NCBI GenBank assembly: GCA_013398955.1 | Contig: VWPU01002063.1 | Location: 186,001-250,000 of the forward strand | Length of the DNA stretch: 64,000 nucleotides | Reading direction: 5' to 3' | DNA from: Callaeas wilsoni | Taxonomy: Eukaryota > Chordata > Aves > Passeriformes > Callaeidae | Shown: piece by piece, positions 38,048 through 51,322 of the stretch | Position numbering within the stretch: the first letter of the stretch is position 1 | How the letters are laid out: every line of letters starts with the position of its first letter | The notes under the pieces: generated by a model | Databases searched by the model: none | What the model saw: the letters and a program-made list of their open reading frames with translations, nothing else | Told to the model about the DNA's origin: nothing | Translations under genes and position numbers: made by a program

Positions 38048-38668
38048 TCAGCTTTTGTGGGTTTTCACAGGTAATTCTGTAATTACACCAGCTGTGATAA
38101 ATACTTTCTTGAAATCTTGCTTGAAGAAATTTAGCTCAGTCCCTTTGCATGTGGGAGGAAACAAGCATCTACCTTGGTGTTTGCAGTGTTGATTGATACG
38201 AGCAGCCGTGCCAGATGCACACAAACTTCCTTCAGATCCCACAGGGATGGGAGAGGGCTGTGTTTGCAGGGAATGGTGTGTACGTGTAAGAAGTTCAACC
38301 ACCAAGTAACACCAAATTCTTGACGTAAAGGGTACTCTGGCAGGCAGGGGCTGCCCTAACATTGGGATGATGGATCCTTTCACCTTCAAATTCAAGGCAG
38401 ATTTGGAGGGAACAAGAGTCTTCACACTCTCAGAGCTATTTGATGTCTGTGTGAAGTCCTCCCTCGAAGTGTAGTGGGCACGTGTCCAAATCCAGGAGCT
38501 GTAATGCTGATTGGCACTCTTGGTAGTGGTGGCTTGGAGGCCAAGGGCTGAATGGGCAGAGAGGCAGAATTTCCTCTCCTTGTCCAGAGCTGGGTTAAAG
38601 ACCAGTAGGGTGTTTGTGTTACTGCTGCACATTTTATGAATGTTTTCTGGGTTGAGAAGGGACTGCAA
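38048..38668 (-). other. 206-codon open frame of unknown meaning, antisense in AFF2 intron
   Basis: A 206-residue open frame on the minus strand starting MQSLLNPENIHKM and ending PVKTHKS. I see no recognisable domain, signal peptide, membrane segment or repeat, and the composition (many S, T, K and P) is not diagnostic. I could not identify splice sites, a promoter or a polyadenylation signal tied to it. Its length is mildly above chance for AT-rich DNA, but I do not call it a gene. It may be part of an unrecognised repeat or an antisense non-coding transcript. Confidence 0.2.
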
Positions 38669-41600
38669 ACTTCAAAAGCGTTCGTGGAGTCTTAAGGCTT
38701 CCAAAAAGCCCTAAGCTAACTTTTTTTAATTTAGAGGAAAAAAAATTGCTAGAAATGTTTGTTGAGCTGAAGCTTTGAGGTGTCTTGAATAAAAAAAGGG
38801 GGGAGAAAAATGATTTAATTAAAAGTCAGAGAATACCAGGAAAATCAGTAGAGCGAGTCTGTGTGTACTGTTCCTTCTCATGAATGACTGTTTAAACAGA
38901 ACCAGATTCTCTGGTCTTTAAAATGTTTTTTCCTAGAAGAAATTTGCTATTTCCTTAAAAAAATTAAAAATAATAAAAAAAAAAGCCAGCACCCCCCAGC
39001 TGACTGCCTGCAGCAGCTCCACGACCATGAGTATGTATTGTGATCAGAGACCATATATTGCTAAAACTCCTTGATGGAATGAGTTTTAATTTGGTTTACA
39101 GAAAGCTTTAGGGGATATGGCTCTCTACAAATTAGACCACAGGAGCTATAAAATGAAGGATGTCCTCTCTAATTAGAAACAGTGGAGCAGTCTGGTGTTC
39201 TTCCTAGTTTTAGCCTCATGGGTACTCTCTCACAAGTGAACTCTGGGCAATAGATGCCTCTCTAGTAACTATTATCTGTCTTTTTACTGGAGTTTATCTG
39301 TTATCTGATTTTCTGTCTCCATTTCTGTACACACCTTTCCATATAGTTGTGGTAATTTCTTCACTCAGTTTTGAATGGCTGCTGCAAAACAAAAGTTCAT
39401 ATGTTGCTCAGTGATTCGTCACCACTACCAAAGTAACTTATTTATATTAAATACTGGGAAATGATTCTCAAACTCAGGTGAATGTAGAAGTCAGTTTAGT
39501 GGGTTCCTTCTGCAGCATGCAGCTCTACCAATTCTGTTTTCTCATGCCTCTTTTGATGAAGTTAAATGAGAGTTAAAGAAAGGCATATAGATAGACTGAA
39601 ATAAATTATGCTTTATGGTAATCAAATTCAATTTTCTAAACACATTTTTTAGCAAGAGAGCATTCATCAAACTGGGAACCAAGATTTTGGACAAGAAAAT
39701 AATGTTATTTAACTGGCTAGGAAAAAAATGATGCCTGGAAATCTAATAGTGGGATGTCTACAGCTTGTCATTTATGCCAAATGATAAGACCAGATTTAAG
39801 TTTAAATGCAAAAGAGTATTAGGCATAAATGCACACCAGTTAAAAATCAGCTAAAAATGTATTTCCACAGCACATATGAAAGGAAAGCTGAGCATGGAGC
39901 TGAGTTGGGAAGTATTCAGACGTGGTGCTAAGGCAGCTATAATTTGACTTTTTAAATTGTCAGTAAGGGAGGACATCCAGGCTCTTAATTCATCAACATC
40001 TTTTCATGTAGACTTACATGGAGTAGGACCAATGACTGGTCCAATGAAAGCTTTAATTTACTTGTGGCATATTGTTTCCACTAGGAGCTCTTGCAGATCA
40101 ATCTGAGAACAATTACTAGGTGCATAAAAGAGAGGGAAAAAAAGTCAGGTATTACTCTGGAATGTAAGTAAAAAATGGAAATTTAGAATTAGTCAAAATA
40201 TTTATTTTGCTGCCCAGCGTGGGGTATTACTGACAGGAAAGGGCTGTATTTTTAAGTGTGATTGCTATTTAGATTTTGCCAGAATATATAACTGAACATG
40301 TCTCATGACCGTCTTATTTTCATGTAGTATTTCATCCTCCAGCTTTGTGGGGGAACTTTATGCCAAGAGAACTCACTGGAGACTGAGTGACAGATCAGGC
40401 TGTTGTCCCACATTCCCTTTCTACTAAATCACAGTTTTCTTTAGATGGAAGGTGGCTATTGTGAAGCTGTCAAACTGAGGAAAGTTAAATGGGCTGAAGT
40501 GAAGGCTCCTGCTAACAATAGCAGCTATCTCTGTCAAATGAAAGCTCAGCAGACAGTTACAAGGCAATTCGGCACTGATGGGTGGTCGATTAAAAACAAC
40601 AAAAGGCAAGATGAATGAAAGGGGAAAATCCCTATTACTTTGTGGTAGGAGCTAGGGGAAAACCAAAAATAAAATAAAAAGCCCACCTCACCCAACCCCA
40701 TAGCAATTGGAACAGACTTGTAGTTAGCATGACCTTCATCATCTCAGATATGGCACAATAAAACTGACAAGATTATTTTCTCTTCAAGCAGTGCTGAGGT
40801 ATTTTCATTGGCAAAAATCTGGAAAAGTAAAATAAATGCAGAGTTCAAGGCAGTTGAAAAATTCTTGAATCTCATAACAGCTGGAACATAGTGCCACCAG
40901 GAAAAATAGCTAGGTTTTGTGCTAAAAAATTATGACTTGATCATTTTTTTTCCTGTCATTTCTGGGATTTTGAAGGTTACCCTATAGACAACCAGAAGAG
41001 GATTAGAGAGAAATTATCTTTGAGCTCAAGGGAGCACCAATTTAAATTGGATTTGAGATATAACTTTTGCATTACCTAAGGAGATGAAAGGTGGTGGTGT
41101 GCCCCGATAGTTACCCAACTGCCTAACCATATGTATCAACTGGATTAGTCTGTAGATTAGCAGCTTGTGCACCAAGTGCAAGGTATATTGTGCAATTTCC
41201 TCTTCGTGGGACTCATCCATTTTCAATTGAACTAACATCAGAACTCAGCAAACGTGGTGAGGGCTTTGCAGCTTGCAAGTTAGGCGTAAGGTGAATGCAC
41301 AAACTTGTTCCTCAGAAGATAATTGTCACTAAGATTTAGACTTGCTATGGCAGCTGGGTAGAATAAGATGAGAAAGTACAAAAGAATAGTCTTAGGAAAA
41401 AAAGGTGTGTTATGTCCTTATAACTATTCTGATAGAAAATCAAGTTTTGAAATTTGGTGGGAGACGAGCACCTAGACTCACTTAGAACCTGTGAAACTCC
41501 CATGTATTTTCTCACAATTTAAATGTTAGGATAAAAAGGCCAGGAAAAACAAATAGGTTCTTACACAGCCTACAGTTAGGACTCAGCTTCCTGCCAACAG

Positions 41601-41759
41601 TGGAGCCAGGGTTCAAAGAAACTCTGAAAAAAGATTGTAATGAAGAATTTGGGGAGACATGTGCTTCATGAGCTTAATGAACCAATGTCTCATTCCAGCT
41701 GTATTAGGAAAAATAGTTCAGTACTAACAAATTGTTCCATTGAACAACCTCCTCTGACA

Positions 41760-41818
41760 AGGTGTAGAACTAGATGTACCATGGACCCGATCCAGTCTGA
41801 CAGTTTTGACATATTATT
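41760..41818 (+). mobile_element. Ancient amniote CR1 3'-tail fragment
   Basis: GAACTAGATGTACCATGGACCCGATCCAGTCTGACAGTTTTGAC-type sequence corresponds to the 'agatggaccattggtctgatccagtatggcagttctta' tail of old reptile and bird CR1 copies. It is short and divergent, and only the extreme 3' end remains. Confidence 0.5.
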
Positions 41819-42276
41819 ATTCTATTATTTGTCTTTGTAAAGTCATGATGTCATTAGACTTTATCAATTAAATTAAGTTTAGTCTGCATCATCCCTAAGT
41901 TTTGCCCTTTGAAGAAAACTCTGAGTATCTATTTATCACTTTAATGTATTAATTTTCTTGTTTATTTATCTGCTAATAACATTGAGATACTTTAGTCATG
42001 GACAAACTAAGTGCCAGACATGATATAAATGGTCAGAAAGAAAGGCAAAAAATTGGTAGTCTGGAATTTTCTTTTTTAGAGTGTTTTTAGCACTGGGGAC
42101 CATATTTTGAGGTTTTTTTTCCAATGGCAACATGTATTTCATCTCACAGCTAATTTGGTATGAAAATAGTATTAATCTACCTCTCAGAGAATCAACCACA
42201 ATGTTCCTCAAAGGCTTTGTGGTAAAGGAAGACCAGAGCGGTCTCAAGATGAATTTGGGAGAGAGATATTAAAGCA

Positions 42277-42540
42277 GAGAGGACAAGGGACAGTGGGCAC
42301 GAACTGAAACACAGAATGTTCTATCTGAATAGGAGAAGAAATTTCTTTAGTGTGAGTGTGACCAGGCACTGGAACAGACTGCCCAGAGAGGTTGTGGAGT
42401 CCCCCTCACTGGAGATACTCAAAACCTGTCTGGATGTGATCCTGTGCAACCTGCTCTGGGTGACCCTGCTTTAGCAGGGGGGTTGAACTAGATGATCTCC
42501 AGAGGTACCTTCCCACCCCAGCCATTCTGTGGTTCTGTAA
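42277..42540 (+). mobile_element. CR1 LINE 3'-end fragment
   Basis: Reads in the sense direction of a CR1 3' end: 'GAAGAAATTTCTTTAGTGTG', 'GGCACTGGAACAGACTGCCC', 'AGAGAGGTTGTGGAGTCCCC', 'TGGAGATACTCAAAACCTGT', 'CTGGATGTGATCCTGTGCAA', 'GGTTGAACTAGATGATCTCC' and 'CTTCCCACCCCAGCCATTCT', ending in the terminal short repeat ATTCTGTGGTTCTGT. It is 5'-truncated and has the same orientation as AFF2. It is well preserved compared with the fragment 450 bp upstream. Confidence 0.95.
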
Positions 42541-43565
42541 CTGGACATAAATCGTGTCTGTGAGTATCCCTAATGGAGCCATTTAAACCAACCACTGAAT
42601 GTTCCTTTCTTGGTTCCTCACAGCTTCATTCTTCCAACACTGTGGAGGGCTCTGCAAGCACAAATTAGCAGAGAGCTCGGAAGTAACCCAGGCCTCCTAG
42701 GGAATATAAAGATTGGAGAGTGTGTGTACACAGGGTGTGTGGGGCTGTGGGGAAGTTCTGGCTTCTCCAGAGTTACACCATTTGCAGTGATGCTGAAAAA
42801 AATATCCTCTGCAGTCTTCAGGACAAAGAATGGTTTAACCATATTGCATAATTTATAGGGTAAGCAAACTTTCAGTAAGAGCTAACTGTATCAGAAAACT
42901 TGTGTAACATGCACAGAAGGCACTGTTAAGTTATTTCAGTGCCATAATTCAAAATGCTGAGGAAAATTCTCCTGTATTACAGCCAGAGCAAGATTGGATC
43001 TGTAGCCAGGTACATCAACATAAATGTTCAGCTGTCTGGGGAAATACAAGTCTTACACTGTTACTTAGGGGAAAATGTGCACAGACATGGTGGAGCCCCT
43101 TATGAAACAATCCTCATTTTGTTAAACAATAGGATCAAATTTTCAATCAGGTTATCTAGCATATTGCATTCTTCAAGCTTGCCAAGCAAAGAGAACTATC
43201 AGCATGAAGATGGATATATTTTTACAGAATTAATGATGTATGAAATCTGGAAATGGAAACATACATTTTCATTTTATCCTCTAATTTTTCTTTTTGCATT
43301 ATAAGTGAAAGGAAATGCTTGGAAGTATTTGCAGTTATTCATATCTGTTTATCTTAGAGTGATTATCAGAGCAAACAGTGTCAGGCATTGTGTTTGGATC
43401 TGAGCCTGAAAAATAGTGCTTGCAGGAGCAAGGATTATTTGCATGAGTCAGTGTTTTCAGGACTGTGCTTGGTACTTGATTTCTCTCATGCATATGCAGT
43501 GCCTTATAAATCATCCAGATTCAGAAATCATTTAAGTATTTTTTTCATTTATCCAATCTATTTAT

Positions 43566-43626
43566 ATTAGTTTTAGTCTTGCTTGGTTTTATCCCCTATA
43601 TTTGCATTAGTTTTAGTATTGCTTGG
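43566..43626 (+). repeat. 40-bp spaced local duplication
   Basis: ATTAGTTTTAGTCTTGCTTGG at 43566-43586 recurs at 43606-43626 with one substitution, at an offset of 40 bp. The sequence between is diverged. It looks like a small tandem duplication in the intron. Confidence 0.7.
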
Positions 43627-44691
43627 ATTCATCTGTTTATACATTTTTAGACTGATCAACAGAATGTTCATTTAGGGATAGAAGTGAACAGTCTTACTGA
43701 AGATTCATTTGTCTTTGCAAAGTCTGTATCAGATCTGTGATATAGCTGTGGGTTGTCAATGTAGGATTTTACAGGTACAAAAGTGTCTTTAAAAACTGAT
43801 CACAAATTAGGGCAGTGAAAATGAAGCTCACCTTCCCCAAGATCACCTTATCTTTGCTTTCTGTGGAGATTTTTGCTGATGATTATCCTTGAACTACCCT
43901 GTGTACCAGGCATGGTCCAGCAGTATTTTTTGTAGACGTGTGGTGCCTTTGCACCCCTGAAAGTCCTGGACAGTTCTCCCATGCATGCAGAAGCCCCTGG
44001 TACTTGCTCATCTTCCCTATGGCCGAGCCCTGCTCTTTATTCACCGTGCACCACCAGCAGGCCAGTACAGAGGACTTGGATTCCTGCTTGGAGTTCTGCT
44101 TTGGTAATGCACACCCCTGAAAATCTGTAAGTCAGGCACTAAGCTTACAGCATTCTTTAAAAATCTGACGTGGCAAACTTCACTTTCCTCCATATGCACA
44201 AAGACTGTTTCTGAAGCTAAAGCTCCCATTCTCCATAACCTATCACTGAAAGCCATGTCACAGCTGCACTGTGTTGCCTTTTCAGTATCTTCGGCTGGAA
44301 GACCTCTTTCTACCAGTCTTTATTAAACATCTTGAGTCTTCCTTTTGAAAAAGTAAAGAACTCCTTTACAGTTTTATTAAGTTGTTGTTCATTTGCACAC
44401 AAACGAAGAAGGCAGACCTGTTGGGGAAGATGAAACAGGAAAGCCTTATAAATATGATTGCCTGGCAAAAGATGCTGAGAATAGGGAAACTATAAGTGAG
44501 ATTGAAATGAAAGCAAGCTCTGAGATACCAAGCCTTAGTTACTGAACAACTGGAAAACAATAGGATGGCCGGCAGAAGGTAATCCCCTCTCTGATGAACA
44601 ATACCCTCTGCTTGCAGACAGGTCCAAGGGTCAGAGCAGACCCTACTGGCTTGGCAGCAGGGGTCCACAGAGGAGTTTCTGGAGTTTAAAA

Positions 44692-45122
44692 TGTAATGCA
44701 GTATGGTAATGTAACGATTCTTATAGGCTGTATGTAAATACTATAGGATTTGTATCTTGTACTAGATTGGTTAATGGAAATTAGAATATTCAACACAGAA
44801 GAAGATTTATTGTATTGCAAACGAGAACCTCGCTCTCTCTTCCTACTTCTTCTACTACTTTTCCTACTTCTACTACTGCTACTATTTCTACTGCTACTAC
44901 TACTACTTCTACTACTTTTTCTACTTCTTCTTGCCCTTACTCTTACCTTTGCTTCTCTTGCTCTCTCACTTTTCTGGCCTGCTTCAAGCTGCAGCTGGCA
45001 GCTCCAAGCACGGCCCCTACATCCACGCCCTTCGTAATAAACTCCATGCTCTAAGACCCAACCACAGAGCTCTCTCATCCCTAGGCATCCTGACCGTCTA
45101 AAACAACCAGAAGTTCCTACAC
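44692..45122 (+). mobile_element. Probable solo LTR, alpharetrovirus/ERVK-like, with pyrimidine tract
   Basis: Starts TGTAATGCAGTATGGTAATG, followed by TGTAACGATTCTTATAGG, a U3 opening that resembles alpharetroviral-type LTRs. GATTGGTTAATGG lies at about 44766-44778. A long (CTA/CTT)n pyrimidine tract follows, then CAGCTGGCAGCTCC and a polyadenylation signal AATAAA at 45036-45041. About 80 bp of U5-like sequence follows, ending near CCTACACA. It has the same orientation as AFF2, with no internal region alongside. A 10-bp direct repeat (GGAGTTTAAA at 44681-44690 and 45191-45200) brackets a slightly larger interval, so the true right end may be 45190. No 4-6 bp target duplication fits the 45122 end. 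Confidence 0.65.
44828..44976 (+). repeat. (CTA/CTT)n polypyrimidine tract inside LTR
   Basis: About 150 bp of almost pure pyrimidine with regular A, made of CTA, CTT and TCT triplets. It lies between the U3-like part and the AATAAA of the LTR at 44692. It produces artefactual leucine-rich frames on + and arginine/serine-rich frames on -. Microsatellite-like expansion within a repeat is likely. Confidence 0.85.
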
Positions 45123-48100
45123 AGACCCACTTATAGGGTGATAGGACCATTGCTCCCCAGCAATTCATTCTGGAGGGCTAATTGACTCCAGGAGTTTAAA
45201 CACCTCTCAGTGCGAGGTCACTGTTGGAGTCTTGGTTGCTGTTGCCTTATCCCACAGCAGGCACGGAGGAGTTTCTCCTCCTCGTCACCCCCTGCCCAGC
45301 TCCACACAGTCCTAGTGCCAGAAGAGCAGAGCTCATGTGAGCCTGCACTGCCTCTGCAAGGGGCCTTCAGGACTCAGGGTCATTCCCACCACTAACACTA
45401 AAGTGTGATCTCTCTTCACGGCACTGAACTTTGCAGACAGCAGTTGGAAATGAGAGGCAAGTAGTTCAAATGGCAGAAAGAGATGCAAACATGTCAGTAT
45501 AAAGGTTTTCATGAACAAAAAAAGCTGCTTCCACTCCAGAACAGGTTATTGAAGCTTCAGATTTACCAGACAAAGCTCACTTGCAATCTGCAGAAACAAA
45601 AGAACTCTTCTCTTCAGATACAAGATTATTCTATGTAAGGGGAAAAGAGTGCACAGAGAAAGATTTGTGCATGTCATGTTGGTACTGACAGCTCATCAAA
45701 CAGCTCCTTGAAGGACTCACTTTGTTACCAGATTAAAAAAAAGGAATAAAATGAAAGATAAAAGAATATAATCAATGAATAAAACTAATGTCCTTCCATA
45801 TACACTGTAGAACATTGGATAGATGAGCCAGTCCTGTGTTATTTCATTCCTTGTTGAACAAATTTCTTTAATATATTTTCTGGTATGATTTTTTTAAGGA
45901 CACCTTTGCAAGTTGTGGTAGAATTATCAATCATTGTTTAACTGTGTGCTAAGTTCCTATAGCCTTTGTGTGTAAATATGCCAACTGAAGGCTTGTTTAC
46001 CAGAGAAAATACTGGTGCTCTGGCTAGGAGACAGTTTTAATCAAATATGGTTGGAGTAAGCAGGTGTTTTTTCATGTGGAATGTATTGGAAATGAGTATG
46101 TATCACAGAAATGGCTCTTGGACTATATATTGCTCTTGATAAATAGCAGAACCCAAAATTATATCAGCCATTGCAGTTTATCAAAGGGAAAATAGTAAAA
46201 GCTTTGTGCACACTGTCAGAATGGAACACACTAAAAAAGGTGGGGTACTCATTTTCATTCTTCACAAACTCTAAGAATGCACATTTTTTACTGGCATTTT
46301 TAGAAACTATTAGTCCCTCCCTGTGTTTTTTCTGGACCCATACTTTTCTTTGTTCTTGTGTCTCTTTTTTCTCCCTCTTTTTGCTTCAATGACGCATCAT
46401 ACTCTGAACTTGCCAAACAGAGATGTGTGTTATACTGAAGAGTCACTGGGCAGTGAGGGAGACACAAGGTGAGGGAGTGCAGTGTGTCCTAAGATTGCAC
46501 TTTTCTAAGGCAGAAGGCAAACCCAGTGGTATGAGTGTTATTAAGGCAAAAATATCAACTCACCAGCTTGAAACAAAAGGATACTGCTTTCTGTGGGTGT
46601 TTCTGCAATTTCCTATTACACTGTTAAAATATTTTGACCCAGTTCTGATCCCATTCTGTTGGAAGCATTGTTTGCAAGCAGGATTGAAGCTCAATAGAGA
46701 GGTGAAGTTATTGGATATACCAGAGTATTATTTGTGCTAAACATACAGATTCCCATAAAATTTGGCAGCAGGTTTCTCCCTCCTTCCAGAGTTCTTGTCT
46801 CAGCTTTAATGAAACACAAAATGCCTGTCAACAGAGCAATAGTTATAATGCACTTAGTAGCAACTTAATATCTTAGTTGCCTTGAAGAGCTTTTTATACA
46901 TAGACATTAATGGATGGCTGGATAAAGAAATTCTTCTACCGAAAGAATTAATTTTGCTTAATCCTTTTGAAATTAAGAGATGATACGGAGAGATGAGTAA
47001 TGAAGTGCACTCTCTAATTGTGAGGTACCTAATAGAAAACCACAGGGGTTGCTTCTCTCTCACCAGCTGTAATTACACTAATTACTGGTATGGTGCCAGG
47101 AACACTACGGCAGGCTGCGTGTGACAGCCCACGGTGCAGTGTGTCCTAGCAGGCCATCAAACTCCCTCACTGGCCAGGAGGAGGCTGCCCATGTCAGCAG
47201 GATAACGAGTGCCCTTCCTGTGGCAGGGAAGACAACAGGCATCTCTATTGCTCACAGGTTGTTTTGCAATGAAGACACTAAACTCGACTTCAGTCCTTTC
47301 GAAGGGGAGGTGATTTCAGGCCACAGACTGAGGAGTTGATCTACACCTTAAGCAAATTAGCCCTATTCAGGCCACTGAAACTGCTTTAATGAGCAGAAGT
47401 TACTTCTGTGAGTAACAGTTTGCAAGGCTGACTTCATCATTGACAAAAATGTAATGAAAGAAAATGGTGGATGAGGAGAAGGGAAAATTAATAAATTATA
47501 TTTAAGTATGTATAAAATTGCTGGACAAATGGTCCTGACTATTAAGGTAAATGGTGCTTGTAAATTCCATTTAATCTTCTGAAATTTTCTTTTACCATAA
47601 CTCTTACAGTATCTCAGAGGAAATAATGTAAAGATGACTTGCACATTTCAGCAGAAGAATGATTATAAGGTTTCAAGATTTATTGATGCGATGTTTTAAA
47701 ACAAAAGATCTTCTTTTTTCCTTTGGAATTACTCTACCGTTTATTTTCATTTCCTCAGTTTTTTGTTCACTGTATTATGAACTTCTCTGGGGAAATCTAT
47801 TGTTAGATGTTTTCACACACATAGGCCCCCTTCTTCCCCCTTGATAAATGATGAAATTGTGCTCCAGCGTGTGCAACACATTCTTGAAATACATCTGAAT
47901 TCCATTATACAGTTTGTCATTTGCATGATACCTTTTGAGTTACCACTCTTGGAGAAGCCTTATATACTACAGAGAAATGCACTAGGAAAATGAAAAACAA
48001 GTTTGGTATGAAGTCCATGGGGTAAACCAGCAGAGATTGTGTTGAACTGATGGCCTTATTTCCATGCAAGTTCAGGGGTAGAAAAGGTTGCATCTCAGTG

Positions 48101-51100
48101 CCAGTCACTATTTGCATGGACCGTGTTCCCTCCGCAGGAATATTGCTGAAAACAGGAGCGACAAGGGCTTCAAACTCAGGTTGCAATGTACTATTTCTTT
48201 CACCTCAAAGACATTTATTTGATTCCTGCCTGTTCTGGATTAAGTCTTATTAAGTTTCACAAGTTTGAGACTTGCTATAACAGTCTAGACTCTCTCTTTA
48301 ATATCAAATGGAATGATTAGTTGTGGCAAAGAAATCTTAAAAATGTATTCCCATTTTACCAGAGACAAACCTGGCAAGAAAAGAATGGCATGTCTGTATG
48401 TCTGGTTAACACCACTGCCTGTCCTCCTTCCTGCAGAAGCAACACTTGTGTTTGTTGTGGTGTGACTCAGATGGGATAAGCATTTTGTACAGATGTGGTT
48501 TGACATGAGTGAGTTAATTTTCTGGGCAGCTCAGGATTAGGGAATTGCCTAGTATTCCCTTGGCTGTCTGCTTGCAACACCCTCTTCCCTTTCCTCCATC
48601 CTTTTCATTCCCACAAGGTTTTTTTCACATTGGAGTGAGCCCCAGTGGAGTGGTGAACCAATCCCAGAGCAAATTAGACATGAAGAACCTTATCTTATCC
48701 ATGCTGCCTTTAAAACATCTCCTCCTTGAGGAAGCTGTGTCACCAAACATGTTACTATAAACACAGCAGACTCCCATCCCATCCCAGCCCTCCACAACCA
48801 GAGCAGGAATGCATAGCATTCCCAGAAGTCTGCCAGCAATCAGGACCTTATTCATTTGTTAAAAGCATTTAAATACATTATACATTAAACCAAAAAGAGA
48901 GGATGCCGTGAAAATCCTGCTTTAATAAGTTCAGTCTTTTATAAAAATAACTGAAATGGAGTGATAGTGTGGTAGTGCTTTTTCAGGGAGTGAATTATCT
49001 CATGTCTCCTAATCAAATCCTCACTTGCTCGTTGACGGGATCCCAAACCAGCAGGTCTGGTGTGCACAAAATATCTGCTGAACTCAAAAGTCAGGATGGG
49101 CTACAAGTCCCATTTCTGCGTTCATGCTCTTACTATTTCTAGTGTGACTTTTACAGAACCCATCCTAATAAAGCCCTTGTTCAGCCATTTGTCTAGCTAA
49201 ATTTGTAATGTAGGAACAATCTGCTTTGGGAGCAAATTTATCCCTGGAGGAAGTGGGTATTGTAGTCAGTCAATGAGATTGCCCCTACTTACACCACAGA
49301 TAAATGTGTTGCTTTGTCCCAACATTTCTGCTTTGCAATAATTTCACATTCCAAATTATAAACCTCTGAAAATTGTAGATTATAATAAATGTGCTGACAT
49401 AACTTCAACTGTTATAGTAAATGGTATTGCTCTAATAATGAAATAAAAAATCCTACTTAATCCTATTCTTCCCCTAAAGTGGTGTTTTGCATTAGCTATG
49501 GATGAAAAGACAAACAAGTACATGTATATTCAATAATAATGTCATCTGGGTCAGAGAAGAATAAGAAATAAAATGAATTCATAACACCCTGGAGATAGCT
49601 TTCTGATACAGGCAGTTTTCTCTTTGATTTGCCCTCATTGACAGTATTCATTGTAATTTTAACATAGCCTCCAAATTGGCCTTTATTAATAGCTGTCCTG
49701 ATCTTAATAACAAATATACTCTGTAATCTCCAGTCTGGCTGCTCCTGAGGTGAACAATTACATACAGCAGAATAGATCATATGGGTATTTAGAGGGACCT
49801 CTCACTCCAGAGTGCCTAATTTCACGTTCAGACCATCCAGACAGTGTTTTGGAGAGCTGTAGATGCAGAGCTCTTCTGTCGCAGGGCTTTGAAGCTAAAA
49901 TACCTTTCTAGATATGATAGCGAAATAGTCACCTTGAATTAAGGTTGCTGGCAATCTTAAAAAGTCCTTATTGGGCTTTGAGTGCAATCAGATGGTACTT
50001 GCTTATAAATGAGAGTTAATAGAAACATTAAACAGTACAAGCTACTGTGACCCATGTCTGCAGAATATTAAGCACATTTTAAAATTGTGGAACACCAGCT
50101 AGTCCTCTGTGTTCTGTAAAATATTACTTTTTCTAACCAATATTCTCTGGGAGCAGGTCATTTGAAATGTTCAGCATTCTACATTTGCACATAATGTGTA
50201 TTTTTAATTTATTTCCTCACTTCTCTGGCTACCATATATTTCTGGTTGATACTATACTCAGTTTCTCTTTAATTATTCCATCTGCCAGAAAAGTGTGATG
50301 CATTTTAGAGGCTGGTTGGTTTAGTTGTTTAAGCTTTGAGTTTTGGAACTGAATGGGATGACATATTCTTCATTTAGCAGAACAGGCTAAGAAGAATTAT
50401 ATACTCCAAGTGATAAGCTTGGAATTGCTAAAGAAATGCCAAAATCCAATTTTTTTCCTCTCTCTAGTTGTCTAAACATCTATTAGTTTCTTGAAGGGAA
50501 CTCATAAATCCTGCAAATTTAGTTTCTCTGAAACCAACTCTAACAGTTGTCCTTCCTACTAATCATGTTTTATATCAATTTTATATTTTTCAATATTCAA
50601 TAAACATGTCTTGCGCTTACTGTACTTGTTAGAAAGTATCTGCAGTATAGGCTGTATGAGGACAGTTATTAATCAGCCATTTCAGATGGCTCTGGGGTTA
50701 GTTTAGTAAGTGTATCCATTTATCTTTTTTATGTTTTCTTCTTTGTTCTTTCCATTTATCCAATATGGAATTTCTTTTGTCCTTTTTGGTTTATTTCTAC
50801 CAGGGTATGTCAAAAAGGAATTTCACATGTAACAAATGAAAAAAAAAACCAAACACACACACCAAAAACCAAACCACCCCATAGCTGAAAGAAAAAAGAC
50901 ATACCACCCTTTGGGTTTCATTCATGAAAAGATCTTTGCATTATATCCACTTAAATCTGCATTAAAAAATAACAATAGAATGCATTATCTAGCAGTGATT
51001 CTTTAAAGCAGTGGATAATTTACACATTAAAGTGAAATGTAGGTTTAAAAGTAGGAGTGTAGGATTGAATTAGAGTTAAGAGTCAGAATGATATAGTCCT

Positions 51101-51322
51101 GTATGAAAATGGTCTCGGTTTCCTGGGGGTATTGTCCTTCTGGTGTAATGAGACTTGCAGATAACAATCAGGGACTGTGGATAGATCAAGGCACAGCGAT
51201 ACATTGAGAATGGCACAGCAAGTAATGGCTCTGGGGAAACAAATGAATGTGTCTGCTAGATAAACAGCATTAAAAGTTTCTGTTCATCACCAAAGTCCAG
51301 GCCTCTAAAGATTAATAATCCC

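Noticed and set aside
44686..45168. 160-codon minus-strand frame with an Arg/Ser-rich block resembling an SR protein
   Set aside because: The RS-like part is the translation of the (CTA/CTT)n pyrimidine tract within an LTR. The + strand equally gives poly-leucine.
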